Assembly (NCBI RefSeq): GCF_013911085.1
Contig: NZ_JACERN010000042.1
Location: 1 to 64,000, forward strand
Length of the DNA stretch: 64,000 nucleotides
Direction of reading: 5' to 3'
Source: Aquitalea aquatica
GTDB taxonomy: Bacteria; Pseudomonadota; Gammaproteobacteria; Burkholderiales; Chromobacteriaceae
Shown here: positions 51,237-60,370 of the stretch, in pieces
How the letters are laid out: the number at the start of each line of letters is the position of its first letter
Position numbering within the stretch: the stretch's first letter is position 1
The notes under the pieces: generated by a model
Told to the model about the DNA's origin: nothing
Databases searched by the model: none
What the model saw: the letters and a program-made list of their open reading frames with translations, nothing else
Translations under genes and position numbers: made by a program

Positions 51237-52052
51237 TCTTCCACCATAGGCGTGCATCACTTCCAGCAACTCTCCCCGGGCCAAGGCGGGCGCGGTGATG
51301 AAGTGATAGGTCTGGAATAATCCGCCATCGGCCTGCCCCCAGCTGATGCAGCCAAGCGCATCATCCAGCAGGCGGAATCGGCTGTGGAACTGATGGTCCA
51401 GTGGCTGGCCATCGGGCATTTGCAGAATCCAGGGCATGGGGCGGCCGGTGGTGGGCAGGATGAATTGCAGGCAATCATGCTGTGCCAGATCATCCAGCTG
51501 CTGTGGTACGCCGTGCCGGGCCAGATAGGCCGGCGTGGCAAATATGCCCACCGTGGCGTCTTCCAGCTTGTGTACGATCAGCCGCGAGTCTTGTGGTGTA
51601 CCCACGCGGATGGCCAGGTCGTAACCCTCTTCCACAATGTCAGCCACCCGGTTGGACAGACTCAGCTCCAGTTCGATCTGCGGGTAAGTCGCCGTGAATT
51701 CGTGTAGTAGCGGCAACAGGCGGAAATTGGCATACAAGGTGCCGACACTGATGCGCAGCAAGCCACTGGGCACTTTCTGGTGGCCGCTAATGGTGCGTTC
51801 GGCCTCGGCAATCTGCTCCAGAGCCTGTCTGCACTCCTGCCAGTACAGTTCGCCTTCGCTGGTCAGCCGTACATTGCGCGTGGTGCGCGAGAACAGGCGC
51901 ACACCCAACCGCTCTTCCAGCCTTTTGATGGCGCGACTGACCGACGCTGGTGTCAGCCCCAACACTTCTGCGGCGGCGGAAAAGCTGCTCAGCTCTGCGG
52001 CTTTGCAAAACAGGGCGATGGTGCTGATTTGGGTGGCATCGAATGCAGGCAT
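51120..52052 (-). CDS. LysR family transcriptional regulator
   Basis: 310 aa. N-terminal winged helix (ISTIALFCKAAELSSFSAAAEVLGLTPASVSRAIKRLEERLGVRLFSRTTRNVRLT) and a substrate-binding domain of the CrgA/DsdC-like PBP2 subgroup (YDLAIRVGTPQDSRLI, VRSFVDFLLQRL). It is divergent from the SRPBCC gene, which it most likely controls. Its 3' end overlaps the convergent MbnP-like gene by 117 bp. Confidence 0.94.
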   Translation of the reverse strand: MPAFDATQISTIALFCKAAELSSFSAAAEVLGLTPASVSRAIKRLEERLGVRLFSRTTRNVRLTSEGELYWQECRQALEQIAEAERTISGHQKVPSGLLRISVGTLYANFRLLPLLHEFTATYPQIELELSLSNRVADIVEEGYDLAIRVGTPQDSRLIVHKLEDATVGIFATPAYLARHGVPQQLDDLAQHDCLQFILPTTGRPMPWILQMPDGQPLDHQFHSRFRLLDDALGCISWGQADGGLFQTYHFITAPALARGELLEVMHAYGGRSRQFSITYPQNRHLSARVRSFVDFLLQRLRHPAGQPPR

Positions 52053-52166
52053 GGTTATTCTCTGGCGTAACAGATGATGTGATTTTACGGCTATTTATTC
52101 ATTGATGTGTGATGCGTACAGTAGCAGTCAAGCTTTCTTACCTACAACTGCCGCAAGGAAAACATC

Positions 52167-52670
52167 ATGAGTGACATTATCTGGCCCGCCGGCTATGTGC
52201 CCGGCTTTACCGACAATTACTGTTCCAATGAGGTGATTGTCACCGGGGTAACGATGGAAAAACTCTGGACCCTGCTGAATACCCCGCAGCTGTGGCCCAG
52301 CTATTACGCCAATTCGGCCAATGCCCGCTTCTACGATGGCAAGGGGCCGCAGCTGGCGTTTGGCGACCGTTTTTACTTTGAAACCTTCGGCTTTCCTGTC
52401 GAGGCCCAGGTGGTGGAGCATGTAGCGCCGCTGCCTGGTCAGCCTGCGCGCATCGCCTGGCATGGCTGGGCCGGCAGCACCGCGGAGGACCGCCTGGACG
52501 TGCATCACGCCTGGCTGATTGAAGAACTCTCTGCCGGCCGGATACGCATCCTCACCCAGGAAACCCAGAACGGCAAACCTGCCCAGTCACTGGCACAAGC
52601 CAAACCGAATCCCATGATCAACGGCCACCAGGACTGGCTGGATGGCATGGTGGCTGCTGCACGCCAGTGA
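52167..52670 (+). CDS. SRPBCC (START/polyketide cyclase-like) domain protein
   Basis: 167 aa. Beginning EVIVTGVTMEKLWTLLNTPQLWPSYY, with FGDRFYFETFGFPVEAQVVEHV and a C-terminal amphipathic helix (GHQDWLDGMVAAARQ), it fits the SRPBCC ligand-binding fold. Members bind hydrophobic ligands and include cyclases and stress proteins. Divergent from lysR with 114 bp between. No catalytic residues can be assigned. Confidence 0.85.
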   Translation: MSDIIWPAGYVPGFTDNYCSNEVIVTGVTMEKLWTLLNTPQLWPSYYANSANARFYDGKGPQLAFGDRFYFETFGFPVEAQVVEHVAPLPGQPARIAWHGWAGSTAEDRLDVHHAWLIEELSAGRIRILTQETQNGKPAQSLAQAKPNPMINGHQDWLDGMVAAARQ

Positions 52671-52717
52671 GCTAAGGGGGAGGGCAAGCACGGCCATGCC
52701 TGCCGGGGCACTGCGGC

Positions 52718-53698
52718 TCAGACGGGCTGGAACTGTTTGCGGTAGGCTGCCGGCGTGCAATGCAGCTCGCGCTGGAATAGTCGACGAAAGCTGGCGCTAT
52801 CGCTATAGCCCAGCTGCTGGACAATCTGCTCCAGTGGCAAGTTGCTGCCCTCCAGCCAGCGCCGGGCGGCATGCAGGCGTAGCTGCTGCAAATAGCGCAG
52901 CGGGGATACGCCCAATACCTGGTTGAAGCGGCGGATCACCGTGCGGCTGCTGCTGCGCGCATGCCCGGCCAGCGCTTCCAGACTGAAGGGCGCGGCCAGA
53001 TTATCCTGCAGCCAGTACTGGCAGCGCAGTACCAGCGCATCATCATGCCCGGCAAAGCTCTGCATGGTCATATACGGTGCCTGGCTGCTGTGCTGAGGCC
53101 CGGTCAGCAGCAGGCGCGAACAGGCCAGGGCGATTTCCTGCCCGCCGTGCTGCCTGACCAGATGCAAGGCCAGCTCTATATAAGAAGTACTTGCCCCGCC
53201 GCATAGCAGGCCCGGGCTTTCGCTCATGGTGGCATAGGGTTGTAGCTGCACACTTGGGTAGCGGTTGCGAAACCAGGTGGTCAGCCACCAGCTGATGGCG
53301 GCCGGCCGCTCATTCAGTACTCCGCTTTCCGCCAGCAAGGGGATGCCGGTACAGAATGAAAGCAGCTGCTTGCCTGCCGCATGCCAGGCAGGAAGCTGCT
53401 GATGCAGCGCTGTTTCACTGCTCAGCCTTGCCTGGAATTGCTTGAGTGAGGCATAGGCAAGCGGTGGCACGATGATGGTGTCTGCGCCGCTGGCCAGGCT
53501 GAAATCGCCATCCGCCTGCAGCAGGATGCCCGATGCGCTTTGCACCGGCTCGGCCTGCTGGCTGCACAGGGTCCAGCCAAATAGCGCTGCCTGTCCCTTG
53601 CGCTCGGCCAGTTGATTGGCAAATAACAGGATGTCGATGAAACCGGTGACGCTCCCGGCATAGCAGTGCTGGGGAAGCAGGATGCTGATCTGGTACAT
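52718..53698 (-). CDS. GlxA-type AraC family regulator (DJ-1/PfpI domain)
   Basis: 326 aa. The N-terminal DJ-1/PfpI-like domain (residues ~1-190) has the nucleophile-elbow sequence LLSFCTGIPLLAESGVL. The C-terminal AraC domain has two HTH motifs (FSLEALAGHARSSSRTVIRRFNQVLGVSPLRYLQQLRLHAARRWL and IVQQLGYSDSASFRRLFQRELHCTPAAYRKQF). Regulators of this type (GbdR, CdhR, ArgR) often sense amines or amino-acid derivatives. Its target is not evident; the convergent SRPBCC and divergent thioesterase genes are candidates. Confidence 0.93.
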   Translation of the reverse strand: MYQISILLPQHCYAGSVTGFIDILLFANQLAERKGQAALFGWTLCSQQAEPVQSASGILLQADGDFSLASGADTIIVPPLAYASLKQFQARLSSETALHQQLPAWHAAGKQLLSFCTGIPLLAESGVLNERPAAISWWLTTWFRNRYPSVQLQPYATMSESPGLLCGGASTSYIELALHLVRQHGGQEIALACSRLLLTGPQHSSQAPYMTMQSFAGHDDALVLRCQYWLQDNLAAPFSLEALAGHARSSSRTVIRRFNQVLGVSPLRYLQQLRLHAARRWLEGSNLPLEQIVQQLGYSDSASFRRLFQRELHCTPAAYRKQFQPV

Positions 53699-53809
53699 GA
53701 GGTGGCGCTATTGACCTGAATATTGTCGATATTGCCACTGTGCCGGCTGGTTTGCCATGGCTACACTGCATGACAAACGGGGTAGGCCCCGGCCATACAG
53801 AGAAACAGC

Positions 53810-54610
53810 ATGCATATCGATGAAATGATCCCCACCCTGCAAAGTGCAGACGCTACTGTTGCGCGGTTTGTTTGCGAAACAAGTGATGACTGGGCGCAGG
53901 GCCGCACCTTGTTTGGTGGCGCGCAAGCCATGCTGGCGGTGCGGGCCATGCGCCAATGGCTGCCGGCATTGCCGCCCTTGTGGTCGCTGCACAGCACCTT
54001 TGTGGCGCCGATTGCCGCAGGCCAGATACTGATTGAAGTGATGCTGCTGCGGCAGGGCAAAACCGTAGTCCAACTGAGCGCCCGCCTGCTGGATGGCGAG
54101 CAGACTGCTGCCATCTTCGTCGCCGCTTTTGGCCAGTCACGGAATTCCGCCATACAGTTGAACCCGGCTGCCTGCCCGCTCGGCGCCGCTGGCGAGACAG
54201 CCCAGGAACTTCCTTATATCGCCGGCCTCACCCCGGCTTTTACCCAGCATTATGCTTATCGCTGGCTGGCCGGAGCCTTGCCTTTCAGTGGTGGCAGCCA
54301 GCCGGTCAATCGCATTCAGCTACGCCAGCGTGATGCTGGTGTGCTGGATGAGGCACACATCGTGGCGCTGGCAGATGCCATTCCACCCGTGGCCTTGTCG
54401 CTGCTGCAGGGACTGACGCCGGCCAGCACACTGAGCTGGTCGCTGGAATTCGTGCGCCACCTGCCGCCCATCAGCGCCGAGGGCTGGTGGCATATGGATG
54501 CCACCTTGCTGGCTGCCCGCGATGGTTATTGCAATCAGGATGCCTATCTGTACGGGCCGGATGGCGAGTTGATGGCCTTGTCGCGCCAGGTGGTGACGGT
54601 ATTTGGCTGA
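53810..54610 (+). CDS. Acyl-CoA thioesterase, double hot-dog (TesB-like)
   Basis: 266 aa. Two hot-dog halves are visible: WAQGRTLFGGAQAMLAVRAM with the HSTFVAPIAAGQILIEVMLLRQGKTVVQLSARLL block, and the second half ending with the WHMDATLLAARDGYCNQDAYLYGPDGELMALSRQ motif typical of TesB/Thioesterase-3 proteins. It would hydrolyse acyl-CoA to free acid and CoA in the cytoplasm. It is monocistronic and divergent from the AraC regulator. Confidence 0.88.
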   Translation: MHIDEMIPTLQSADATVARFVCETSDDWAQGRTLFGGAQAMLAVRAMRQWLPALPPLWSLHSTFVAPIAAGQILIEVMLLRQGKTVVQLSARLLDGEQTAAIFVAAFGQSRNSAIQLNPAACPLGAAGETAQELPYIAGLTPAFTQHYAYRWLAGALPFSGGSQPVNRIQLRQRDAGVLDEAHIVALADAIPPVALSLLQGLTPASTLSWSLEFVRHLPPISAEGWWHMDATLLAARDGYCNQDAYLYGPDGELMALSRQVVTVFG

Positions 54611-54911
54611 GTCAGCGAGTTGATGGCTCAGGCATCTGGCCTGATCGCCAGTGTTGGATGAAACCCATGCAATGCCAGCGGGGCTGGCAAAAGCGCTATT
54701 GGTCGCTGGCCGCGCAGCCAGCGGCGGCAGCTTGCTCATTGACTCAGCAAGCCCGGCAGTCAGCAGGGCGATGAGGTGCTTGCACGGCCCTGATTGTCGG
54801 GCCTCAGGAGAGAATAGCTCATGGCCCGATTCATGCTTGCCACTTGGCCATCTGAAACAGAAGGTTTAGTGTGGCCGAGTGGATATGCCTTATCCACTGG
54901 CGATAGGAGGC
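54611..54911. other. Intergenic region with an inverted repeat before the LuxR-type gene
   Basis: About 300 bp without a supported gene. Short frames have no ribosome sites. The clear structure is AGTGGATA-tgcct-TATCCACT at 54878-54898, ending 4 bp before the AGGAGG ribosome site of the next gene. It could be an operator for autoregulation or a leader hairpin controlling translation. Confidence 0.5.
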
Positions 54912-54914
54912 ATG

Positions 54915-55736
54915 ATGCAACATTCGATTGCACTGGAGACCGCGGGTGCGCTGCTGGGCAGCATGGGCACGCCACAGTTCACCACGCGCTTGTGGCAGTG
55001 GCTGCATGGTGCGGTAGACCCCAGTTCCTATCACATGACGGCCCTGCGTTTTCGCCGTGGCGGCTACCAGCAGCCGGTGGAGCAGCTGGATGTGTTGTTC
55101 TTTGCCGGCGAGGCGGATCCGGAAGAAACCCGGCTGGCCTTGTCGCTATACCAGCGCGATATGGAATGGAAGCAGGACCAGCAGTTGCTGCAGTTCATCG
55201 AACAGGTGCAGGACCCGCAGCTGGTGTTGTCACGCAATGAGCACTATCCGCCCACGGCCTATGGCCGCATGATCGCGCAAAGCCCGCTGGGCGAGGAGTG
55301 CAGCCTGCTGGGCTGTGAAACCGACTATGTGTACCTGCTGTCGATTTTCCGCTGTCGCAATACCCCTTCCTTTACCCTGGCCGAGCTGGGCCGCTTGCGC
55401 CAGACCTGCCATTTTCTGATGCCGCTCCTGGCGCAGCATGCCCGGCTCAGTTCGCCCTGTATTGCACCAGCACAAGATGTGCTGCTGCACTATTTTGATC
55501 GCTGCCTGCAGCTGGCCGGCAAGCAGTTGTCAGCACGCGAACGGCTGATCTGTCATGCCATGCTGCAAGGCTGGTCGGTGCCGCAGATTGCCGAACATGT
55601 CTCGATCAGCCCGTGCAGCGTACGCACCTATATGGAGCGTGCGCTGACCAAGATTGGTGTGGCCAGCAAGTCCGAACTGTTTGCCTGGTGCGTGGCCGTG
55701 GAGCAGCGTCACCATCAGCCTGCCGCTTTGTCCTGA
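54915..55736 (+). CDS. LuxR family transcriptional regulator (orphan)
   Basis: 273 aa from the second of two adjacent ATG codons, which gives workable spacing to AGGAGG. The N-terminal ~195 residues are not a recognised autoinducer or receiver domain. The C-terminal GerE/LuxR HTH is clear: LSARERLICHAMLQGWSVPQIAEHVSISPCSVRTYMERALTKIGVASKSELFAW. It precedes the amidohydrolase, binding-protein and porin genes on the same strand and may regulate them. The ligand is unknown. Confidence 0.88.
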   Translation: MQHSIALETAGALLGSMGTPQFTTRLWQWLHGAVDPSSYHMTALRFRRGGYQQPVEQLDVLFFAGEADPEETRLALSLYQRDMEWKQDQQLLQFIEQVQDPQLVLSRNEHYPPTAYGRMIAQSPLGEECSLLGCETDYVYLLSIFRCRNTPSFTLAELGRLRQTCHFLMPLLAQHARLSSPCIAPAQDVLLHYFDRCLQLAGKQLSARERLICHAMLQGWSVPQIAEHVSISPCSVRTYMERALTKIGVASKSELFAWCVAVEQRHHQPAALS

Positions 55737-55861
55737 AATACGAGGACAGACAGCCTGTCGCCCTCCCTCCATGATCAGAACCGGTTGCACACGGTTCTGC
55801 CCCAGGGCGCAACAGCCTCCTGACGCATGACCCTGTGTTGGTCATGAATCAGGAGGCAGGC

Positions 55862-57481
55862 ATGCAGTATCCCGAAAAAATCTATTACAACGGCAGCATC
55901 CATACCGGCAACGACTTCAGCGCCATGCACAGTGCGCTGGCCATTGGCGGCGGCAAGATCATCGCCAGCGGTGATGACCAGACCATACGCGCCATGGCCG
56001 GCAGCCAGACCGAGCAGATCGACCTTGATGGCAAGCAGATCATCCCCGCTTTTGTCGATGGCCATGCCCATCCGCTGGAAGGCCAGCAGATGGTGGGCGA
56101 TACCGAGCTGGAGCGCGCCGACAGTGCCGAAGGCGTGCTGCAACTCATCCGCGAAGCCGCTTTGGCACAGGCGGACGAGCAATGGGTATTTCTCGGCGGC
56201 ATTGATTTAAACGTATTCGGCAGCTATCCCACCCGCCAGCAACTTGACGTCGCACTGGCCGACCGCCCGCTGCTGCTGCTGGGGCACGACGTGCACAGTG
56301 GCTGCCTGAATAGCACCGGACTGGCGGCGGCCGGCATCAGCGCCGATACCAGCGACCCCAGCGGCGGCATTCACGAGCGCGAGCCAGACAGCCGCCAGCC
56401 CAGTGGTGTGGTGCATGAGGCTGCGCTGTACCGCCTGTTCGGACTGATTCCGCAGCTGGGGCCGGCGCGCTATCCGCAATCGCTGGCCAAGGCCATTGCC
56501 ATGGCACACCGCCTGGGCATTACCGGCTGGTTTGATGCCCGTGTGGACGAAGGCCTGCTGCAGGCTTATGCCAACGCCCGCGATGCCGGCAGCCTCAAGC
56601 TGCATGTCAGTGCTGGCTTGCTGGCCACGCCGCGTCATGATCCGGCAGCACAGATTGCCCGTTTTCGTGAGTGGAAACAGCGCTACGAGGGCGACACCCT
56701 GCATGTGCACACGGTGAAAATCTTCATTGATGGCGTAACCGAATCGCGTACTGCCGCGCTACTGGAACCTTACCCCGGCACCGACGACAGCGGCCTGGCC
56801 TTGTGGCAGCAGCCGGCACTGAATGAAATCGTCGCCATGGCCGACGCGGCTGGTTTCGACCTGCATTTCCATACCCTGGCAGATCGCGCCGTGCGCATGG
56901 CCCTGGACGCGCTGGAATGGGCTGCCAGCTGCAATGGCCCGCGCGAGCGCCGCGCCCAGCTGGCGCATTTGCAGCTGGTACACCCGGACGACATGCCCCG
57001 CTTTGCGCCGCTGGGGGCCATTGCCAGCGTGCAGGCTTTGTGGACGGCGGCCGCGCCGGCCTTGCAAGCGTTGTACTGCGACATTCTGGGCAGCGAGCGG
57101 GCAGGGCGCAGCTATCCCTTCCGCAGCCTGCGCAATGCCGGTGCCATGCTGGCTGGCGGTTCGGATTGGCCGGTTTCCACCATGGATCCTCTGGAAATCA
57201 TGCAAACCGGTGTCACCCATCTGCCGGCGGATCATCCCGCAGCCATGCCATGGAATCCCGACGAGCGGCTGGACCTGCAAGTCATGCTGCAAGCCCACAC
57301 CCTCAATGCCAGCCATGCGTTGCGGCTGGATGAGTGCTGCGGCCTGCTGCCGGGCAATGAGGCCAATTTTGTCATTCTGGCCGGCAATATCTTCGCGCTG
57401 CCGCTCTCCGGGCTGAACCATTCGCTGGTGCAGGCCACGGTGTTCCGCGGTGAAACGGTGTATCTCGCCAGCCCAAACTGA
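55862..57481 (+). CDS. Amidohydrolase, YtcJ-like metal-dependent
   Basis: 539 aa from the ATG after CAGGAGG; the frame starts 9 codons earlier without a site. Metal-binding motifs are HAHP (VDGHAHPLEG), KIFIDGVTESRTA with carboxylated-Lys position, HFHTLADRA and the late Asp in GGSDWPVSTMDP, the YtcJ/PIPIS layout. It hydrolyses an amide or formamide-like bond; the substrate is unknown. Its neighbours, a polyamine-type binding protein and a porin, suggest uptake and catabolism of an amine-bearing compound. Confidence 0.92.
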   Translation: MQYPEKIYYNGSIHTGNDFSAMHSALAIGGGKIIASGDDQTIRAMAGSQTEQIDLDGKQIIPAFVDGHAHPLEGQQMVGDTELERADSAEGVLQLIREAALAQADEQWVFLGGIDLNVFGSYPTRQQLDVALADRPLLLLGHDVHSGCLNSTGLAAAGISADTSDPSGGIHEREPDSRQPSGVVHEAALYRLFGLIPQLGPARYPQSLAKAIAMAHRLGITGWFDARVDEGLLQAYANARDAGSLKLHVSAGLLATPRHDPAAQIARFREWKQRYEGDTLHVHTVKIFIDGVTESRTAALLEPYPGTDDSGLALWQQPALNEIVAMADAAGFDLHFHTLADRAVRMALDALEWAASCNGPRERRAQLAHLQLVHPDDMPRFAPLGAIASVQALWTAAAPALQALYCDILGSERAGRSYPFRSLRNAGAMLAGGSDWPVSTMDPLEIMQTGVTHLPADHPAAMPWNPDERLDLQVMLQAHTLNASHALRLDECCGLLPGNEANFVILAGNIFALPLSGLNHSLVQATVFRGETVYLASPN

Positions 57482-57558
57482 GCGATGGCCGCGACTGATT
57501 GATTGTGTTGTACCCACCATGCCGCCTGTAGAGCGGCGATAACGACAAAGGCTGAGAA

Positions 57559-58653
57559 ATGAGAAAACTGATCCATACCTGTTGTGCGCTGGCCCTGCTG
57601 GGCAGCGTTTCTGGCCATGCGGCTGCCGATGCCGGCCAGGTCAATGTCTACAACTGGGGCAATAGCCTGGCCAAAGACAGCAATGCCAACTTCCTCAAGC
57701 AAACCGGCATCAAGGTGCGCTACCAGGAGTTCGACAGCAATGACACGCTGATGAGCAAGCTGCTGGTGGGCAATTCCGGTTACGACGTGGTGGTGCCATC
57801 GGATGCCTACTTTGGCCGCCAGTTGCAGGCTGGACTGTTCCGCAAACTGGACAAGAGCAAGATTCCCAATCTGGCCAAGCTTGATCCGGTGCTGATGAAG
57901 ATTCTGGAAAGCAGCGATCCGGGTAATCAATATGGTGTTCCGCTGAACTGGGGGACGGATGGCATCGGTATCAACCTGCAAAAAGTGGAGACCGTGCTGG
58001 GCAAGGGCGTGCCGCTCAATACCTGGGACATGTTGTTTGACCCCAAGTACATGGCCAAGCTGTCCAAGTGTGGCGTGTCGGTGCTCGATTCGCCGGTGGA
58101 CGTATTCGGCATGGGCTTGTACTACCTGAAAAAGAACCCGCTCAGTACCAATCCGGCGGATTACCAGGAAGTATTCAAACTGCTGAAAACCATCCGTCCT
58201 TATATCGGCCAATTCAACTCCAGCAGCTACGCACCCGATCTGGCCAGTGGCGATATCTGCATGGCCTTCGGTTACTCCGGTGATGTGAATACCGCCCGCC
58301 TGGCCGCACAGGCCGCGCACAAGCCTTACACCATCCAGTACATCCTGCCCAAGGAGGGCAGCGTGATCTGGTTTGACGTGATGGCAGTTCCCAAGACTGC
58401 GTCGAATGTCGATGCCGCGATGAAATGGATCAACCATGTCATTTCGGCCAACGAAGCAGCGGCGCTGAGTAACGAAACCTTTTACCCCACTGCCGTACCG
58501 GCAGCCAAGCCACTGATCAAGCCGGAGGTGCTATCCGACCCGACGGTCTACCCGAGCGCGGCCGAGATGAAGAAGCTGTTCACCGTACGTGCCTTGCCCA
58601 CTGAAATCATGCGGCTGGAAACCCGGCTGTGGCAGGAACTGAAAACCCACTAA
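57559..58653 (+). CDS. ABC transporter substrate-binding protein, PotF/PotD-like
   Basis: 364 aa. A signal peptide (LIHTCCALALLGSVSGHAAA) precedes the polyamine-binding family start VNVYNWGNSLAKDSNANFLKQTGIKVRYQEFDSNDTLMSKLL, with SGYDVVVPSDAYFGRQLQAGLF and YGVPLNWGTDGIGIN. In PotF the ligand is putrescine; WGN in place of WADY and other pocket changes may alter specificity. No permease or ATPase gene is adjacent, so it is an orphan component. It lies 77 bp after the amidohydrolase and 33 bp before the porin. Confidence 0.9.
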   Translation: MRKLIHTCCALALLGSVSGHAAADAGQVNVYNWGNSLAKDSNANFLKQTGIKVRYQEFDSNDTLMSKLLVGNSGYDVVVPSDAYFGRQLQAGLFRKLDKSKIPNLAKLDPVLMKILESSDPGNQYGVPLNWGTDGIGINLQKVETVLGKGVPLNTWDMLFDPKYMAKLSKCGVSVLDSPVDVFGMGLYYLKKNPLSTNPADYQEVFKLLKTIRPYIGQFNSSSYAPDLASGDICMAFGYSGDVNTARLAAQAAHKPYTIQYILPKEGSVIWFDVMAVPKTASNVDAAMKWINHVISANEAAALSNETFYPTAVPAAKPLIKPEVLSDPTVYPSAAEMKKLFTVRALPTEIMRLETRLWQELKTH

Positions 58654-58686
58654 GCGCCATACATCAGTCACTCGGGGAAGCTCATC

Positions 58687-60228
58687 ATGCAACTGAAACA
58701 TATCGCCCTGGCCATCATGGCGCTGCCGGTCTGTGCCCAGGCCGCCAGCGAGGCCACCTCGCCCTTGCTGCAAAAACTGGAAGCCCTGGAACAGCAAATC
58801 AAAGCCTTGCAGCAAAGCAATGCGCAGATTCCCTTGCTGCAACAGCAAGTGCAAAACCTGCAGCAGCAACTGGGGGTGACGGCAGACGCGGCCCCGGCCC
58901 CGGTCAATGCCGGTACGCCGCCGGCCGATGCGGCCGACGAGCCGGAAACCCTCAAGCAAACAGTGAACAGTCTCAAGATCAAGGTGGATACGCTGAGCGA
59001 AGCGGCGCAGACCGGGCCGATAGCCGGGCTGAGCGTGACCGGCTTTGTGGATCCGATGTTTCTGTACAACCGCAACAGCAACTCCGCCAGCTTCCATTTT
59101 CTTAACAAGAACGGTGCCTACAACTATTACGACAGCAATCTGGGCGATGTCTATCTGGACATCAAGAAGACCTTTGGCGTAGGGCCAGAGGCGCCCAGTG
59201 TCGAGCTGGTGATCCAGCCGGACCGGGGCAGTGGTGCCAGTTTCAGCAGCGAAAGTGGCGGGCTGACCAACAGCATTTTCAATCAGGCGAATGTCAACCT
59301 GCCGCTAAGCAGCACCGACACCTTGCAGCTGGGTCTGTTGCCCAGCCTGGCCGGCTATGAGCCTAATCCCACCAATCAGACGCAAACCCTTACCCACAAC
59401 CTGCTGTTTGATTTCAGCGAGCCCGCTTCCTATCTGGGCATGAACTACAAGCTGTTTACCAACAACTACCAGACACTGTGGCAATTCATGCTGGCCAACG
59501 AGCAGCTCAAGTCGGCCGGGGCGGTGGTCAGCGGGCAGAATGGCCGCAGTAGCAGTAACAGCACGCCCACGCTGGCGGCGCGGGTAGATTACCAGTACTC
59601 CACTTCGCTGGATTTGGGCTTTTCCGCCAATATTGGCCGGCAAACCCTGTTCACCCCGTCCAGCTGCAGTGGTGGCTATGGTTATCAGTGCAATCTGTCC
59701 TCGCCGTTTGGCCGCTATGCCTATGCCGAGGCCGACCTGACCTATACCTGGGCGGACATCCAGTACAACGCCCAGGTCGACTACGGCCAGCAGGCCCACG
59801 CGGCCTGGAATGGCGGCATGGCACAGTGGTATGGCTTTTCCCTGCTGGGCAGCAAGAAATGGCATACCGACTGGCTGGGCAAGGTGGGCACGGTGCTGCG
59901 CTTTGATTACCTGAACAACAGCCGCAACGGAGGCGGTGGCAGCGGCATCCTGTACGGCTTGAGCGGGAACACTGCCAGTATCAATCCCACCAGCGGCTGG
60001 GGGGTGGACCAGCAATGCCTGAATGCCTCAAGCAATAATGGCATGGACTGCAAGGGGACCAACCGCAGCGACATTGCACTGGACCTGTTGTTCTACCCGA
60101 CCGACAAGATGACGGTGAAAGTGGAATATCGTCACGACTTTGCCAGCAATGCGGTGTTCCAGCGCAACGATGGCAGCCTGTCGCGCAATAACGATATTTT
60201 TGCCACGCAGTTCATTTACTCCTTCTGA
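58687..60228 (+). CDS. DUF3138-type outer membrane porin with coiled-coil N terminus
   Basis: 513 aa. After a signal peptide (IALAIMALPVCAQA) comes a Gln/Leu-rich coiled coil (LLQKLEALEQQIKALQQSNAQIPLLQQQVQNLQQQLG) and a Pro/Ala linker, then a beta-barrel with many Asn/Tyr strands ending in aromatic Phe (IFATQFIYSF). This fits DUF3138 porins of beta-proteobacteria. It probably admits the compound bound by the preceding binding protein. Confidence 0.85.
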   Translation: MQLKHIALAIMALPVCAQAASEATSPLLQKLEALEQQIKALQQSNAQIPLLQQQVQNLQQQLGVTADAAPAPVNAGTPPADAADEPETLKQTVNSLKIKVDTLSEAAQTGPIAGLSVTGFVDPMFLYNRNSNSASFHFLNKNGAYNYYDSNLGDVYLDIKKTFGVGPEAPSVELVIQPDRGSGASFSSESGGLTNSIFNQANVNLPLSSTDTLQLGLLPSLAGYEPNPTNQTQTLTHNLLFDFSEPASYLGMNYKLFTNNYQTLWQFMLANEQLKSAGAVVSGQNGRSSSNSTPTLAARVDYQYSTSLDLGFSANIGRQTLFTPSSCSGGYGYQCNLSSPFGRYAYAEADLTYTWADIQYNAQVDYGQQAHAAWNGGMAQWYGFSLLGSKKWHTDWLGKVGTVLRFDYLNNSRNGGGGSGILYGLSGNTASINPTSGWGVDQQCLNASSNNGMDCKGTNRSDIALDLLFYPTDKMTVKVEYRHDFASNAVFQRNDGSLSRNNDIFATQFIYSF

Positions 60229-60240
60229 TCGCCTGGCTCA

Positions 60241-60270
60241 CACCATCCCGCCTGTGTTGGCGGGATGGTG
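60241..60270. terminator. GC-rich inverted repeat between convergent porin and lysR genes
   Basis: CACCATCCCGCC pairs perfectly with GGCGGGATGGTG across a 6-nt loop, 13 bp after the porin stop. No T run follows, so it is an incomplete terminator on sequence grounds, but its position between convergent genes fits two-way transcription end or mRNA 3' protection. Confidence 0.55.
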
Positions 60271-60370
60271 GCCGTATCAGCGCCGCCGGCCCCTGGTCAA
60301 TCCAATCCAGCCATTTTCCTTTGCCAGAATCATTGGCCGCAGATACGGCGTCAGCCGGGCTGCCCGGCCG

